A stretch of 64,000 nt of DNA, taken from NCBI RefSeq assembly GCF_050624435.1, contig NC_134540.1, positions 27,590,001-27,654,000 on the forward strand. The letters run 5' to 3'. Origin of the DNA: Tenrec ecaudatus. Its lineage: Eukaryota > Chordata > Mammalia > Afrosoricida > Tenrecidae. The position numbers were made by a program, and so were the translations under genes. This document shows positions 23,780-36,274 of this stretch, in pieces (positions within the stretch are counted from its first letter, which is position 1; every line of letters begins with the position of its first letter). The notes below the pieces were generated by a model, which saw only the letters and a list, made by a program, of their open reading frames with translations, had not been told where the DNA came from and did no database searches.

Positions 23780-25179
23780 AAGTGCATATAGGTTCAAGTT
23801 TTAAATAGCTCTATGGATATTTGAAGAATTAAGTGATCAAAACATAAATACATGTCATTGAAACTTTAATGGGAAAATTGAAATGAATAATCAGAAAATA
23901 AAGTGGGCTATAATTTAACATATTTTTAAAGTTTTAAATAACATATATTAAGGAGTCAAATAGAATGTGTAACATTATTTTAAAGGGATAGTAAACACAT
24001 AAAATACTTTTGTTCTCTACTTTATTGCTCAGTGTAATAAACTTCAGTATAAAATGTCTACCTTTTGTCAGCCCACGAATTACTTGTCACAAGACAGCAA
24101 CCTCTGGCATTTTGTTATTCTCTTTCCAGACACAGAAATTACAAGTTATGAGCTACTATATGTAGCATTTCAGCTCTAAATTTCAATTACTTTATTTCAG
24201 ATTTTTGAATTAAATATAGAGGGTGCCAGATCATGGACAATGTATATAATTTTTACTTGCTCATTCTCTGAAGATTTAAAAATATGACTACTAAGTACAG
24301 AAAAGTAAGACAGGGCTTCAGAGAGCCCACCGATAAGAGAAGTAATACTGACTGATTGAAAATGAAGTAGACATTCCCTTGGAGACAAGACTGATAAATG
24401 AAATGAAAAGGATTCAAGGAGAACCGATGATCAAGGAAGATTGACCAGCCGCACTAAGCCATATCAAACTATTCTGCAGATTTTCATAACAGTGCATTGA
24501 TTCTCATTCATTTTTAATAGTGAGCTCCTGGCCAGATAAGACAATTAAGTGTATATTGGTACAGATGTTATGAACAAAGTGAAAAAAATTCAAATGCACT
24601 CCATATGTTATCTTGATTTAGAGCATATTCAAGTTTGCCAAAAGAAGCAGAACAGTATACTTAATAAATAGAGGATTAAGTAGGATACCTTGTACTGAAT
24701 TCATTAAAAAAATAACTAAAAATTGGAGTTACCATAATCAATAGCTTATATAACTATTTTATGTAATATAAAATTTATAAGATGATCTTACAAAAACTGT
24801 ATCATCGCTGTATCTGTTCAGTTTGTGAGTGTAAGTTCTTGAAAGCTTAAAGCTTTGTTAGTTTTCATGGATAAGCAATAGAAGAAAGTTGTACAAGCAA
24901 ACAGATGCTGATAGTTAGAAAACATAAACAATGTAGGAAACAGAGATGAAATGTTTTTTTTCTAGCGACTAAAAACTTTCTTCTTCTTAGAATTGACTGC
25001 AATAACTACTGTGAGTCAACCCATTGATTTGTCTTCTTTTATATTTAAAAATTATTTTATACATTTTAATATTCATATTACTAAATTTCAAAGGTATCAG
25101 ATTTTTTAAAATGCCTGTTTTCTCTCTGTAATAAACCTAGGGCAAATTACTGAAAAATTTAGGTCTATGAAAGAAAAAT
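23780..25179. other. Unassigned sequence
   Basis: AT-rich; no repeat or gene recognised. Confidence 0.35.
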
Positions 25180-25560
25180 TAATTTATTTCCTCATAAATC
25201 TGAGGGCCAAAGTCTGAGATCAAGTTCTGTCACCAAAACTACACTTCTAGAGTCCTTGAGGGCAAATTCATTCTTTGCAACTTCCTTTTCCACTGGGGAT
25301 AGCAGTCCTTGATTTGTTGTCTCATGACTCCAATCACTGCATCCATTGCAATATTACTCTCCCTTCTCCTGGGTCTCTCATATTTTCACTTTATCATTAG
25401 ATTTAGAATATACCAAATGACTCCATATAACTGATTTTTCTAAATATCTTTCATTTAATAACCCATTTTTCTCCATAAGGTAGTATTTACTCCATTACCA
25501 TATAAGGTAATATTTACAGCTTTAGAGATAAAGCCCTGGAGATAAGATTGAGCAACATTC
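25180..25560 (-). mobile_element. MaLR/MLT1-like solo LTR, inverted
   Basis: Plus-strand reading gives the usual inverted MLT1 order: aatttatttcctcataaat, ctgagggccaaagtctgaga, 'gagatcaagttctgtcacc', a middle with 'cttccttttccactgggga', and later 'ctctcccttctcctggg'. The 3' side is diverged so the right boundary is approximate. The MaLR call rests on the 'ctggagggccagaagtctgagatcaag' style block known from MLT1/MST LTRs. Confidence 0.5.
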
Positions 25561-25754
25561 ATCCCACAGAAGTGCTCACTATTCAATTAAAAATTGTATT
25601 TCAATCAGTTTCTATATGGTGAAACCATCATTTAAAATGTAAGTTGTCATTGATTATTGGTCTCAGAAAAGAAATTATTATAAGCTGATAAAATACTAAT
25701 GGAATTATCAATGTGAAGAAAAGTAACACTTCAAAATTTTCTTCATAATAATCA

Positions 25755-25975
25755 TTTGCCTCTGACTTTATTCCAATTCATGGTGATCCCTGGTGGGTCA
25801 GAAAAACAGCAAGCAAAGAAACTTCTCCACAGGGCTGTCATTGGCTGTCCTTCTTTCTTTTCCTTGAAAGTAGATTGTCAGGTATTTAGTCTGAGCAGCT
25901 TCTAGTGGTTATTGGCTGACAATGTTATGATTATCAACACATAAATTAACCTAGTGTTTCACCCAACAGTTCTTC
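25755..25975 (-). mobile_element. AfroSINE-type SINE, inverted, degraded
   Basis: Reading on plus: tail-like attccaattcatggtgatcc, body 'ccacagggctgtcattggc', 'gaaagtagattgtcaggtat', 'tagtctgagcagcttc', and head 'cctagtgtttcacccaac'. Same subtype as 5685-5855. Confidence 0.55.
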
Positions 25976-28194
25976 ATAACTGTAGAATAAAGGTTTTTTT
26001 TGGTTTTCCCAACTGCTGGAGCTAACTTTACAAGTTATTCAAATTCTCTCTGTGTTCCTATCAACCATCATACGAGTCTAGGAGGTTTGCAGCACAGTGA
26101 CTCTGGATCCATCAAATGTATTTTACTTCAGGCACTTCTTTCTTGGCCAGGCTGATGTTACCCTTTTTCTATTTTTTTCTACTTTTATTTTTTTGTCATA
26201 TAAATGGTGATGCAGATCAAATCACAGGCAACATTTTTCTCCCCTCCTGTTCAAGATGTTCCCTAAATAAAAATGTCATTTCACTTCTGAATCCCTGTAT
26301 TAACTTTGACAAATTTTATGAATCCACATCATGAAGGATAGTAATTTCATTATAGAACTTCAAAAAAAATTACAAAACAGCCAAACCAGTGAGAAATATG
26401 CTGCATAAACATTTACACATATTTTTAGACTAAAAAAATCAATATAACTATGTATATTTCTCTTTAGGCAAAATATAAAATTTCTACCTACTTAGTTTTA
26501 AATATAAAATAATTCTCAGTTTTGACTACAAATGTATGTGGACTATGTTTCTGAACAGTACCAAATAGTCACATAGTATATTTTTGAAATATTTGAAAAT
26601 AACTTTTATTAATTAGATTTTACTCATTTATCTCACTTGATATTTCCTTTTAAAATCAAATAACATGTAATTAAACAAGGCTAACGTTCCCTTAATCAAT
26701 CATGTTTTCTTAAGCTATGTGATCAATTAATATATACTAACAGTATAGTGATTTTAATATTGCTAGTAAATTATTTCTGCAATAACTACATATAGCTATT
26801 ACAATGTTCATACACAATTCAAATTTAAGCAATGATTACTTTAAAATATAAAAGTTATATTATTTGTATAAAGTGTGAAAAATTTGATATGCATAACATG
26901 AAAAACTGATATACAGTTTAGAACAAAAGTTATATTTAAATAAAATATTTAAATAACATAAACAAGTTTGTCACTTCTTGAAAGTCTAGAGAGTATTGAG
27001 GCATCAGGAGGATTTAAATAAATAAGACTACAATTTGAACTGAGATGATGCAGACATGTGTTGTAACACGTTTTATAACTTTGGCATGGACAGCTGACTG
27101 ACAGTCTAATGCTGCTAGTAATTGCAATGTGAACAAAATGCAAATATAACTATGTGGCATATTTATTTCTCCAACTGCAATCTTTCAATTAATTTTACTT
27201 TAATTGTTGTTCTGCAATTTACCACCAACTGTATGACCAATTAAAGCTGAAAAAATAAATATCACTCAGCTCACTATGTGTTCAGTTCATTTCACCTAAG
27301 ATAGAGTGATTAGAAAAAATAAAGAAAGATAAACATATTGATGTTATCCATTAAAACATTCAAAATTATGAATGACAATTATTTATGTCTATATAGAATG
27401 GAATGTATAATTTTGGTTTTTACATAAACTTTGAAATAAGCTTATAATAAAAAGTTTATACTGAATTTGATGTGCCAAAAATATGATAATCAATGCTATT
27501 ATTATAATATACATTTTAATATTAAATAATATTTTATTTGAAGCTTGAAGTTTAAAAAAGTTAGCTTATTTAAATACCTAGACTAAAATATTAAAGTGAA
27601 ATAACATAAAATTGTATTTATTTGAAATATATACTACCATTCAATGATAAATTATTATGATAAATTATTAACCCACTATTAATATAAATACCTCCCTGGT
27701 CTTTAAAAAAGACATCATACCAAATCCCCGTACTTGTCAGCAACACACACATGTTGATCATTTATGAGATTTTTACTCTTCTCAAATATGTATGTATGTA
27801 TAGTATAAACTGTTTTGCATATCTGCGGTATAAAGGGCTTGATGTAAATAGTTCCTGTGTTAAACACTTAGATTTATTTTATTCGTTTAAAAAAATTTTG
27901 GAGTGTATTTTTTTCTTTTTTCTAACATATACTTCAAGCATATAAACCAACCAGGAAAGATAGGTTATTTGAACGTTTTTCAAGGTATATGACTTTTATA
28001 AGAAGTTCTTAAATACAATAAATTGTAATTATTTCTCTTTATGTTGTATTTTCAATAACTTGTTTCTGCCTAAGTTTTCCTAAGGTATCTTATGAAGTAG
28101 TAAATATTACAATTGTAAGTATTTACAACATGCTGATGCAAAATATTCCTTATTAAACACGTGTCACAGGACGTACGTATCATAATAAAAAATT
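25976..28194. other. Unassigned AT-rich stretch
   Basis: About 2.2 kb of very AT-rich sequence with no recognised gene or repeat. Confidence 0.35.
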
Positions 28195-28395
28195 CCCTGC
28201 CTTTGAGTCAATTCTTAGTCATAGTGATCCGAGAGGGCAGGGTAGTGTTGTCGCTGGGGTATTTCCACGACTGGAACTATTCAGGAAGTAGAAAGCATTG
28301 TATTTCCATGGCAGAGTCTCCCTGGCAGTTTTGAACTACTGACCATAGGTTAGCAGTCCAATTTGTAACTATTATTCCACTAGGCATCCTGTTAT
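28195..28395 (-). mobile_element. AfroSINE-type SINE, inverted
   Basis: Tail 'gagtcaattcttagtcatag tgatcc', body 'ggaagtagaaagcattgt', 'ctccctggcagttttgaact' (B-box side), and head 'gttagcagtccaatttgtaa' with 'ccactaggcatcct'. Confidence 0.6.
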
Positions 28396-28594
28396 CATAT
28401 AATGGTCAAAGTATAAAATATGTAGCTTTTCATTTCTGTATAGACACTTAATTTTTTCACTCCAAATTTGATTTAGTTTCATGGCACCTATGCTGAATAA
28501 AATGAAGAAATTCATTTGCTATCCTATCTAGGTTATTAAGATGATAAACTTAATTTTAACTTAAGTAATAACATCTATATCTTATTGGATGCTT

Positions 28595-29560
28595 TATGTT
28601 AAGCCTATTGTCACGTTCTCTTCTGAACTGAGCATGTCTTGAGCTCCCTGTGGTTGTACTGCTGCAACCATGGTTGAATTTTGGTGAACAAAATTGTTCT
28701 TTCTTGTGGTATAATGAATGATACTATTAGATAGTTCACACATTTTATTGGACCACCTTTGTTTCAAAGAGGCACAAATATTGATCTCTTCCAGTAGTTT
28801 GGCTAGGTAGCTGTCTTCCAAATTGGAGACATAGATGATGGTGTGTTCGTAGTGCTTCATCAGCTTAGTGAGACATGTCAATTGTCATTGTCTCCATCAT
28901 GGCCTTGAGCTTATCCCTTTGTGCTTATCCCTGCTGTGTAGTTAGAAAGTTTTCCTTCAATGCCATTGTTTCTTGGACATAGGCTGACTATTGGAATTGT
29001 TGAAGATTGACCAATTATTTGGGGAGCATTTCTGTATCTTTTCATCTTCTTTTGATGCTCCTGCTCGGGTCAATATTGTGTACATCAATCCTTTATGACT
29101 GCAAATAGAGGCTGGGATTTACTTTGTTCGGCTTGTGATATTCTCGACATGTTCATTCTTTTTGGATTTCCAGCTCCAAATCCATGCACATTTCATTAGA
29201 GTGCACGTGTCTTCCCAAGCAATCCTTTGACTTTTTTGTTCAACTTCTACTTCATCATTATTTCATTGTATGTAGCAACTGTACATCAAAGAGCAAGTTT
29301 CAGTGTCTTCTGACTTTCACTTTTGTCCTTGCTTTCCTGTTTCCTTCAAGTATGATGTTCTTGATGACCTCCCACAGCTCATTAGTTCTTCAGTCATTAG
29401 AGTTTAATGTGTCAAATCTGTTCTTGAGGTGTTCTCTATGAAGATGCATTAATTTTCAAGGTTTTAATTGGGGCATCATGCACTTGTTTTAATATTGTTC
29501 AATTTTAATTTGAGCTTGCATATGTGCAGTTGATGATTTGTTCCACAGTTGGCCCCTGTT
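28595..29560 (-). pseudogene. RTE/BovB-type LINE, inverted middle part
   Basis: On the minus strand, left of about 28860 the sequence encodes the pre-RT block (tccaatttggaagacagcta = 'FGRQL', then 'ctggaagagatcaatatttg', as in 59161-59215). To the right, 28865-29560 covers the linker between endonuclease and RT (ctcattagttcttcagtcat, 'gtgtcaaatctgttcttgag'), which also appears at 36950-37170. The 95-codon minus frame 28594-28881 retains part of this. Confidence 0.65.
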
Positions 29561-30865
29561 CTTTTTTGTCTGATGATAATCACATTAAGTAGCATCTTTA
29601 ATCTGAATTTTTTCTGAAAAACAACTTTATAATACCTCTTCATAAGTTACTGTAATCAAGAATATATGTACATATATAAAAGAGGAAAATATCTCGAATG
29701 CAACGATTAGCAAAAGTGTGTATACATATTGTCACTGGTACTAAAGCAAAACAGAAAAAGAAATAGAAAAAATATTTTTATCAGTAAACATCATCAAATT
29801 AAATATCCCAATGTATATATCAAATACTATTTTAGGCTAAATATCCCACTTAAACTAGTATTAGAAACGTCATTTCCTTTTATTAGAGAATGTTACATCA
29901 ACCCATTAAAATTTTCTTTGAACTACATAAAATAAATCATTATTTTGTAGGCAATCTTAGATTTGTTCCGTATGCTGAACAATTCAGCATAAAACTGGAT
30001 GGGATGCTCCATTTTCAAAGGCATGCTGATTGAATGTGATGAGCTTTTATCACCTGAGGAGGCCTTTCTGTGTAGTGCGAACCCTTCAGATTTCTCATAT
30101 GTTGACACTTTTATATGGGTTAACTCGGATGAAAACATAAAAGGATTATCCACAGTATTAAAACACTTCATTTTAATATAAATGTGCAATTGTTAATAAA
30201 CAGCCTTGATATTATATGATTTAGCATTTAGATAACATTACTCCAGAATTCACTTGTGCAATGAACTTTGACACTGGCATGCAGGGGTTAAAATAAACAT
30301 CATAAAATATTCACTTTGGTTTGAGCTGGACCTAATGGACATAAGGATTCTAACTGTTTTCTTTTCACGTGTCTCTTAGAGGTGACTAAATACCATTCCA
30401 CTGTTTCTCCAGGCAAATCATTGAGGGCCCACCTTCAACTCTGTTCAATTAATTTTATCACTGAGTACACTCTATAAGTAAGAATAATGCAACCAGCAAG
30501 ACGTATATGCGAAAAATAGTTGTTCCAAGAAAAGTATGCGTTGTGTGATAAGGACTATGGAAAATTATTATGTTCATGTTTTAGGTCTTACTTTTCGATG
30601 TTACAGACAATATGATCAGAATAACGCAAAGTAGACTCCTAATGGTATCTCACCTGCACTTTACACTTACAAGGGATACAGAGTGTGATACAGACTCTGG
30701 AATTTCTTCAACCTAAGAAATCTGGAAAATGTTTAGTTGTTCAATAGTTCTTAGCTGTTATACTACATATTATCATTGCAATTGAATTTCTGAGTTAGTG
30801 GTAGATTTTGTTGTTTCTGCTGTTTTATTATGCCACCAGTTCATATTTTTTAATATGAGTACTTG
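29561..30865. other. Unassigned sequence
   Basis: No repeat recognised. The two overlapping frames near 29923-30189 on opposite strands have no recognisable similarity. Confidence 0.35.
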
Positions 30866-31035
30866 AAGGTACTAGGTGTTAGGCATTTGGCATGACAAAC
30901 TAAAGGTCTGTGGTTCAAATCTACCAGCTCTCCTGTAGGAAAAAGAGGAGGATATTTACTCCTCTAAAGATTTCCACTTTAAGAAATCCTGTATATGGAG
31001 GATGTGATCAACACAATGGGTTTAATTGGGGTTTA
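30866..31035 (+). mobile_element. AfroSINE-type SINE, degraded
   Basis: Head 'ggtgttaggcatttggcatg', B-box-like 'ggtctgtggttcaaatctac' and 'cagctctcctgtaggaaaa'; the body (tttccactttaagaaatcct) and tail are weak. Confidence 0.5.
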
Positions 31036-31359
31036 TATAGATTGTAGAAAATATGTATTGTGCTTATTAATTTCAATAATTTTCTGAAATAAACAGTCAT
31101 TTTAATTTTTGAGTACTTGTCTTGCAAATACTGTAATTACTACGATTTTACTTCAGATGTTGATGGAGAAATTCTACCCTGTTATTATTTTTCATAAAAA
31201 TTTTGAAGTAAGCTCATATTTGTTGCTTGGACTTCTAGAGATGAAAAATGTCAATAAAGGATTTCAGATATCATACACCAAAAACCAATCCTGGTGCTTT
31301 GGTGCTGATTCTGATCTGTTCCATAGAGTGTCCTTGACTAAGTTAATACTTAGAGAGTG

Positions 31360-31560
31360 CTCCTTGAGATGTAAATGTTTAAGTCCTGGAGAAGAATTTG
31401 AAAGGTTGAGAGTTCAAACTCACCCACATTTTCCTGAGAAGTAAGGTCTGGTCATGTGTTTTTGAAGTCACAATCATGAGAATGTTATGTAGCAGTCTAC
31501 TGTGTACACTTAGGGTCCTTGTGAGTCAGAGTCTACTAGACAAACAAAACCAATCTTGAT
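31360..31560 (+). mobile_element. AfroSINE-type SINE, degraded
   Basis: B-box-like 'gttgagagttcaaactcacc', 'cattttcctgagaagtaag', body 'gaagtcacaatcatgagaat', and tail 'agggtccttgtgagtcagag' with 'tctactaga'. Confidence 0.55.
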
Positions 31561-31687
31561 AGAAATAGATGGCCAGATAGGCTCAGTGAGTTCACCTACC
31601 GATCTTCTGATAAGTAAGCGCAAACAACAAACCAATTTCTACTAATAATGATTCATTGGGTGTCTGAGACTTTACACGTTTATGGAA

Positions 31688-31780
31688 GCACCCTGCATCA
31701 TCTTTCTGAGCCATCACTAGATTACCACAGCTGACATTTTAGTTCGCAGCCCGATGCTTTAGCGTATTTCACCACCAGGG
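31688..31780 (-). mobile_element. AfroSINE 5' half, inverted
   Basis: Reverse complement gives ctggtggtgaaatacgctaa, 'agcatcgggctgcgaactaa', the SINE head. It sits head to head with the next SINE at 31781. Confidence 0.55.
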
Positions 31781-31935
31781 ATCGCTGGGTTAGGACCTGC
31801 GCTGCGCACCCTGAGAGTGGTGGTTCCAAGCCCACCAGCTTCACCTTGGGAAACAGTGAGGCTGCCTGCTCTCGGGACAGTTACAGAGGACTACCATGAA
31901 TTGGACTCCATGAGAGCGTAGGTGCTTTGGTTTTG
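31781..31935 (+). mobile_element. AfroSINE-type SINE
   Basis: tRNA-like 'gggttaggacctgcgctgcg', 'gagagtggtggttccaagcc', 'caccagcttcaccttggg', body 'gaggctgcctgctctcggga', 'cagttacagagg', tail 'accatgaattggactccatg'. Confidence 0.65.
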
Positions 31936-32574
31936 ATGCGTTTAGTAAAAACCATCTGTACCACCCAGGAGCATTTCATATATCATACTAATGGTTTACT
32001 CCTATAATATATAAATAATGTTTTCCTTTGATAGAATTTTTTATGTATTTTATCCTTACGAGTACTAGAACTGTCTAGTTCGTTCTCTCGAATATTTACA
32101 TCTTACCTGAAATAATATTTTGCTCCTATCGCCTCTGGAAATAGCTCTGCAGAGCCATGAGCAATTCATAAATGCCACTTTAATATTTATACTTTTTCTC
32201 ACTTTGCCTTATTTTCAGAGATAAATTCTATATTAAAAATTCTAAGAAAGAATAGCAGACTAGTGAAAGCTAAATACAAGGCTTCTTAGTTTATTTTTCT
32301 TCTATTTTTCAAGCTTATGAAAATCTACTAGTAAAATAGGCGCAGTGCAAGATGATAAGAAGCACTATTCTTGTCCGTGCATTAGAGTTATCCATTTTGA
32401 GTCAAGAAATGCACAACTTTTACCAATAGTACTTATTCATTCGGAAAAATGTAACGACAAATATTATTGCAAGTTGAGGATATGAAAAATAGAGGCAAAA
32501 GTATGTGTTGGCCCCCTATGTGTATGTTTCCTCTCTAAGAGATTGGGTACAGACCAAGTCTTTGTTCTCTCTTT
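31936..32574. other. Unassigned sequence
   Basis: Nothing recognised. Confidence 0.35.
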
Positions 32575-33062
32575 TTTAAAACATTTTATTAGGGGCTTAT
32601 ACAAGTCTTATCACAATCCATAAATACATGAATTGTGTAAAGGACATCTGTACATTCATTGCCCTCATCATTTTCAAAACTTTTGTTCTCCATTTAAGTC
32701 CTTGGCATCGGGTTCTCTTTTTTCCACTCTTTCCCCACTCCCCCCTCGCTCGTAAGCCCTTGATAATTTATAAATTATTATTTTGTCATATCTTACACTG
32801 TCCAACATCTCCCTTCACCCACTTTCTGTTGTCCATCCCCCAGGGAGGAGGTCACATGTAGATCCTTGTAATCGGTTCCCTGTTTCCAGCCCACTCTCCC
32901 TCTACCCTCCCAGTATCACCACTCACACCCCTTTCCTGAAGGGATCATCCGCCCTTGATTCCCTCTGTTTCAGTTCCTATCTGTAGCAGTGTACATCCTC
33001 TGGTCTAGCCAGACTTGCAAGGTAGAATTCAGATCATGATAGTGGGGGGTGGGGAGGCAGGA
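32575..33062 (-). mobile_element. L1-type LINE 3' end, inverted, 5'-truncated
   Basis: Begins with the inverted terminus (aaaacattttattaggggct, 'tatacaagtcttatcacaat') and runs through 'gccctcatcattttcaaaac', 'gagggcttacgagcgagggg' (reverse), 'ttgataatttataaattatt', 'ccttcacccactttctgttg', 'catccgcccttgattccct' and 'ctggtctagccagacttgc'. Same family as 43658-44358. Open frames on plus (77 and 67 codons) are antisense. Confidence 0.8.
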
Positions 33063-33639
33063 ATCCTTTATCTTCATGCTCAGCAATAAGTAATAGTTAT
33101 TGCTCTAAACTATTTAGAATATATTCTTCATTGCACATGTCACTCATGTCTGGATGGGTAAATGTGCAGCATTATCATTTGTTTCACTATTATTCACTTT
33201 TCATTAGCAGGGAGTAGGTTACATTGAATCTCAGAGTTGAGATACATGTACGCACAATGCAAAAAGAGTTGCCAACACATCATAGACTGTTTGTATATAT
33301 TTATGCCAGGTAACATATGCCAGATAACAAATCAACCAGGTAACAGCATACTTTGTCTATAATGTTTGAAATTATACCCTTTTTATAACCATGAGCACTC
33401 ACTGTTTTATAGTTACAGAGCAATACATATAGAGTTTGATATTGATTCAGATATATGTCCAAAACACATTCTATTTTCAGAGTATAAAATTTTCCATAAT
33501 TTTGCCTCAGGGCATGTAAGATATAACCATATAATCTTTCCATCAAACACAAGATATATTATTTGAGAGAAAAATGGACTAATCAATTATCAAATGCTAA
33601 TATGTAGATATGTACACACACACACACACATATATGTCA
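33063..33639. other. Unassigned sequence with AC/AT microsatellite
   Basis: Contains a short (AC)n run at about 33613-33630. Otherwise nothing recognised. Confidence 0.35.
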
Positions 33640-34560
33640 AGTTAGCCGTGTTTTAACTTGGATCTCCTTGTAAGCATGACCTAAGTAACAAACTTCAATA
33701 ACAGTGGCTTGTTTGGAAAGTTATCTCTGAGAAGGACATTCAGAATGCATGAAACATGAAAGAGGGACAAATAGTGTACCTAATGTGCTGAGGCAAATGT
33801 CGTTAAGGCGAACAGTGTTGAAGCAGTCGATTAGTGTAGCCCTCCCAACCATAATCCTTGGTGATGTAATGTAAACCCTAACCTCTCTGCTTGTGATTAT
33901 ATTCCCTTATTGGAGGGAGTTCTGTGTTATGTAAATATACACGTTAATGTGGAGTGTATTCTGAGTCTCCATCTTACTACAGGTTTTGATTTATTTCATC
34001 CTTTATTTCCTTGGGATTATGGTCTGCTGAAAGACAAAATGTATGGCTCGATAAAAGCCATTTTTCCTGGTGTAAGATAGCCATCAAGAAACCCCAGAGA
34101 GAGTGTTCCTGAGACCATCAAGGAAGAAGAGCCAGCAGTGTATTACATTTGGGACCTCTGGCAGGAAACCATAGCAGGAGACTATGGGAGAGAGCAAAGA
34201 GCCACGCTGAGACAGAGAGGAGGGACAATGAAGTGGAGCAGAGGAAGTCTTCTTGGTCCCCAAAGACATAAGCCAAGGGACCATGAAATCAAAAACCAGA
34301 GAGATAAAACTGGCTGTTGGCTGAGGAGAGGCAGTGCTGTAGACTAATGACTTTACTTTTTGACTCTTGGTAACTTTCTAAGTTCCCTAACAAATTCTCA
34401 GAATGGTGAACTTTGTTTCAGAGTCCTGAATGGCCATTGCAACACTTTATTGATCCCAGAATAAAGTAGAGTTTCACAGGAAGAACAGTTGTTGTCAGTA
34501 TTGGTAAAGAAAGATTGAGGGTGGAGGCATGCCTGGCCTCTGCCTTGGGGCCATCAGCCT
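33640..34560 (+). mobile_element. Unnamed LTR-like dispersed repeat, copy 1
   Basis: Blocks shared with 37240-38060 in the same order: 'ggagcagaggaag', 'aaccagagagataaaactgg' against 'ggcctagaaagagg', 'ggctgaggagaggcagtg' against 'ggactgaggggaggtgt', 'actaatgactttac' against 'accaatgactttatt', then 'ggtggaggcatgcctggcct ctgcc' against 'gaatggaggcacatctgccc tctgcc'. The left part has features of an LTR U3/R: 'gttctgtgttatgtaaat', 'gggattatggtctgctgaa', and a possible polyadenylation signal 'cgataaaagcc' near 34049. Family not identified; no viral coding sequence seen. Confidence 0.45.
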
Positions 34561-35934
34561 TGAGCAGATATACAGGTGATCCCCTTCAGCCTTCGCAGAA
34601 ATGGCTTTCTCTCCATTTTCATGGTGTTCACCATGATGTTTTCATCCAAGTTAACATACTGAGTTCTTCCTATGAGACTGAGCCTTCATTTTATAGCTGT
34701 GTGGTATAAAGTTAAATGGGAAGAAAGCTTTGCTTTAAGGAGAAAGATATAACTTAAGACAGCCCATAAGCCTCCCATTACTTTTATGAAGATTTTAAAG
34801 GATGCAGATAAAATCCATTCTTGAGGCCTTTATCTGATGGCAGCGACATAGGTTTTACCTCTGGCTCTAAGGGAAAGCCAAAGGAAAGAAAGGGAAATCA
34901 GACAACAGCACGTCGGAAGTGAAGCTTTTCCCCACAATGATCTGCTTTAATCAAGTATGCAGAGACTGATATCAGTCTACTTATATTTCTATCTCCAGAG
35001 TTACAGTCTCCAGACATTAAACTTCCCACAGAACATCATGTAAGAGCGAAAACCCATGGTATTGGAAAGTGCAGCTTGTGAGATTCAGACAAGGTATTTT
35101 CGCCATTGACATAGATTGACAAATATACTTGATCTAAGAGCTGCTCAGATCCAAGCAAGGTGAGAGGAGACCAACAAATGGCAAGAGAAGTCCTATGGAG
35201 GGGGATCTTTGGCACTGGATTTTATATCTACAACTAGCTATTAGGCCACGTATGAAATTAGATGATAAAATAAAAATGCAACCCTCACACCTATTCCTGA
35301 ATCTCCACTCCCTACTGGAAAAAGAAGAATGCGTTTATCCACAAGTTCCCTTTCCCAAATGGTCGAGTGGCCTTGTATTATTTGTACTGTCAGGTTTTGA
35401 CTAGTGGTGTGCATGTGACTGTCATGTGCTTGTCCACAATAGTTAAAATGCTGAAGATGGTCTGTTGCACTATTTGTGGTTAGGAAACTATGTTGTAGTT
35501 TCCCCAGAAGAAGACTTTTTTATATCCTGCTTTAAATTGGTTTTAGCTGGAAAAGTTAGAGCTGGATTGGGGACCAAGAATGGTTGAAATGGCCCACACT
35601 TAGTGCCCCATAGAATTCGTCACCCCTTTAGTGCTGTTCCACACAGTGCTAAATAACGCATGACTATCTGCTAAGTTGCTTTATTCATATCCGTGGGATT
35701 CAGTTGAAATCTCTTTGCACTAAGAATATTACTTGTCTATATTTTGACTTGCCTATTTTAGTTATTAATTTATTTCAAAAGCAAGAAACTGAGGTATTGA
35801 GGAAAAAGAATGGCAACAAAAATTGGGGAGAAAATATTTTCCAAAGCAGATAAAAAATATAGACACCTAGACTCCAGGATTTTCAAACCTAGGATTGTGT
35901 TGGGAATACAGCCTAGTTCCTTTATTTAATTATT
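34561..35934. other. Unassigned sequence
   Basis: May contain further parts of the LTR-like repeat at its left edge. No gene recognised; frames of 64-69 codons show no similarity. Confidence 0.3.
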
Positions 35935-36145
35935 GGTAAGGAGCCTTTATGATCTATGGGGTCTGCACATTGAGCTACTAAACACAAAGTTATCAGTTCA
36001 AACCCAGCAATCTCTCAGGAGGAGAAAGACAAAACTGTCTGCTATGGTGAATATTTATAACCTCAAACAACAAAAGCAAAGGGGGAGTTCTATTCTGTCC
36101 TATGCAGTCACCTTGAGTTGAAATTGACTTGATGGCAGATAGACG
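35935..36145 (+). mobile_element. AfroSINE-type SINE
   Basis: Head 'gggtctgcacattgagctac', 'tatcagttcaaacccagcaa', 'tctctcaggaggagaaagac', body 'gggggagttctattctgtcc', tail 'cagtcaccttgagttgaaat tgacttgatggca'. Confidence 0.75.
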
Positions 36146-36274
36146 TCAAGCAGATATTCTGTGGATGTAAAAAGTATAAACATAGAGCTGTTTTCTAACT
36201 CAAATCATGACTTATTTACATGGCAGTGAAGTGAAATTTCCTATTGTGGATCTGCAATCCATGTCTCGGTGACT

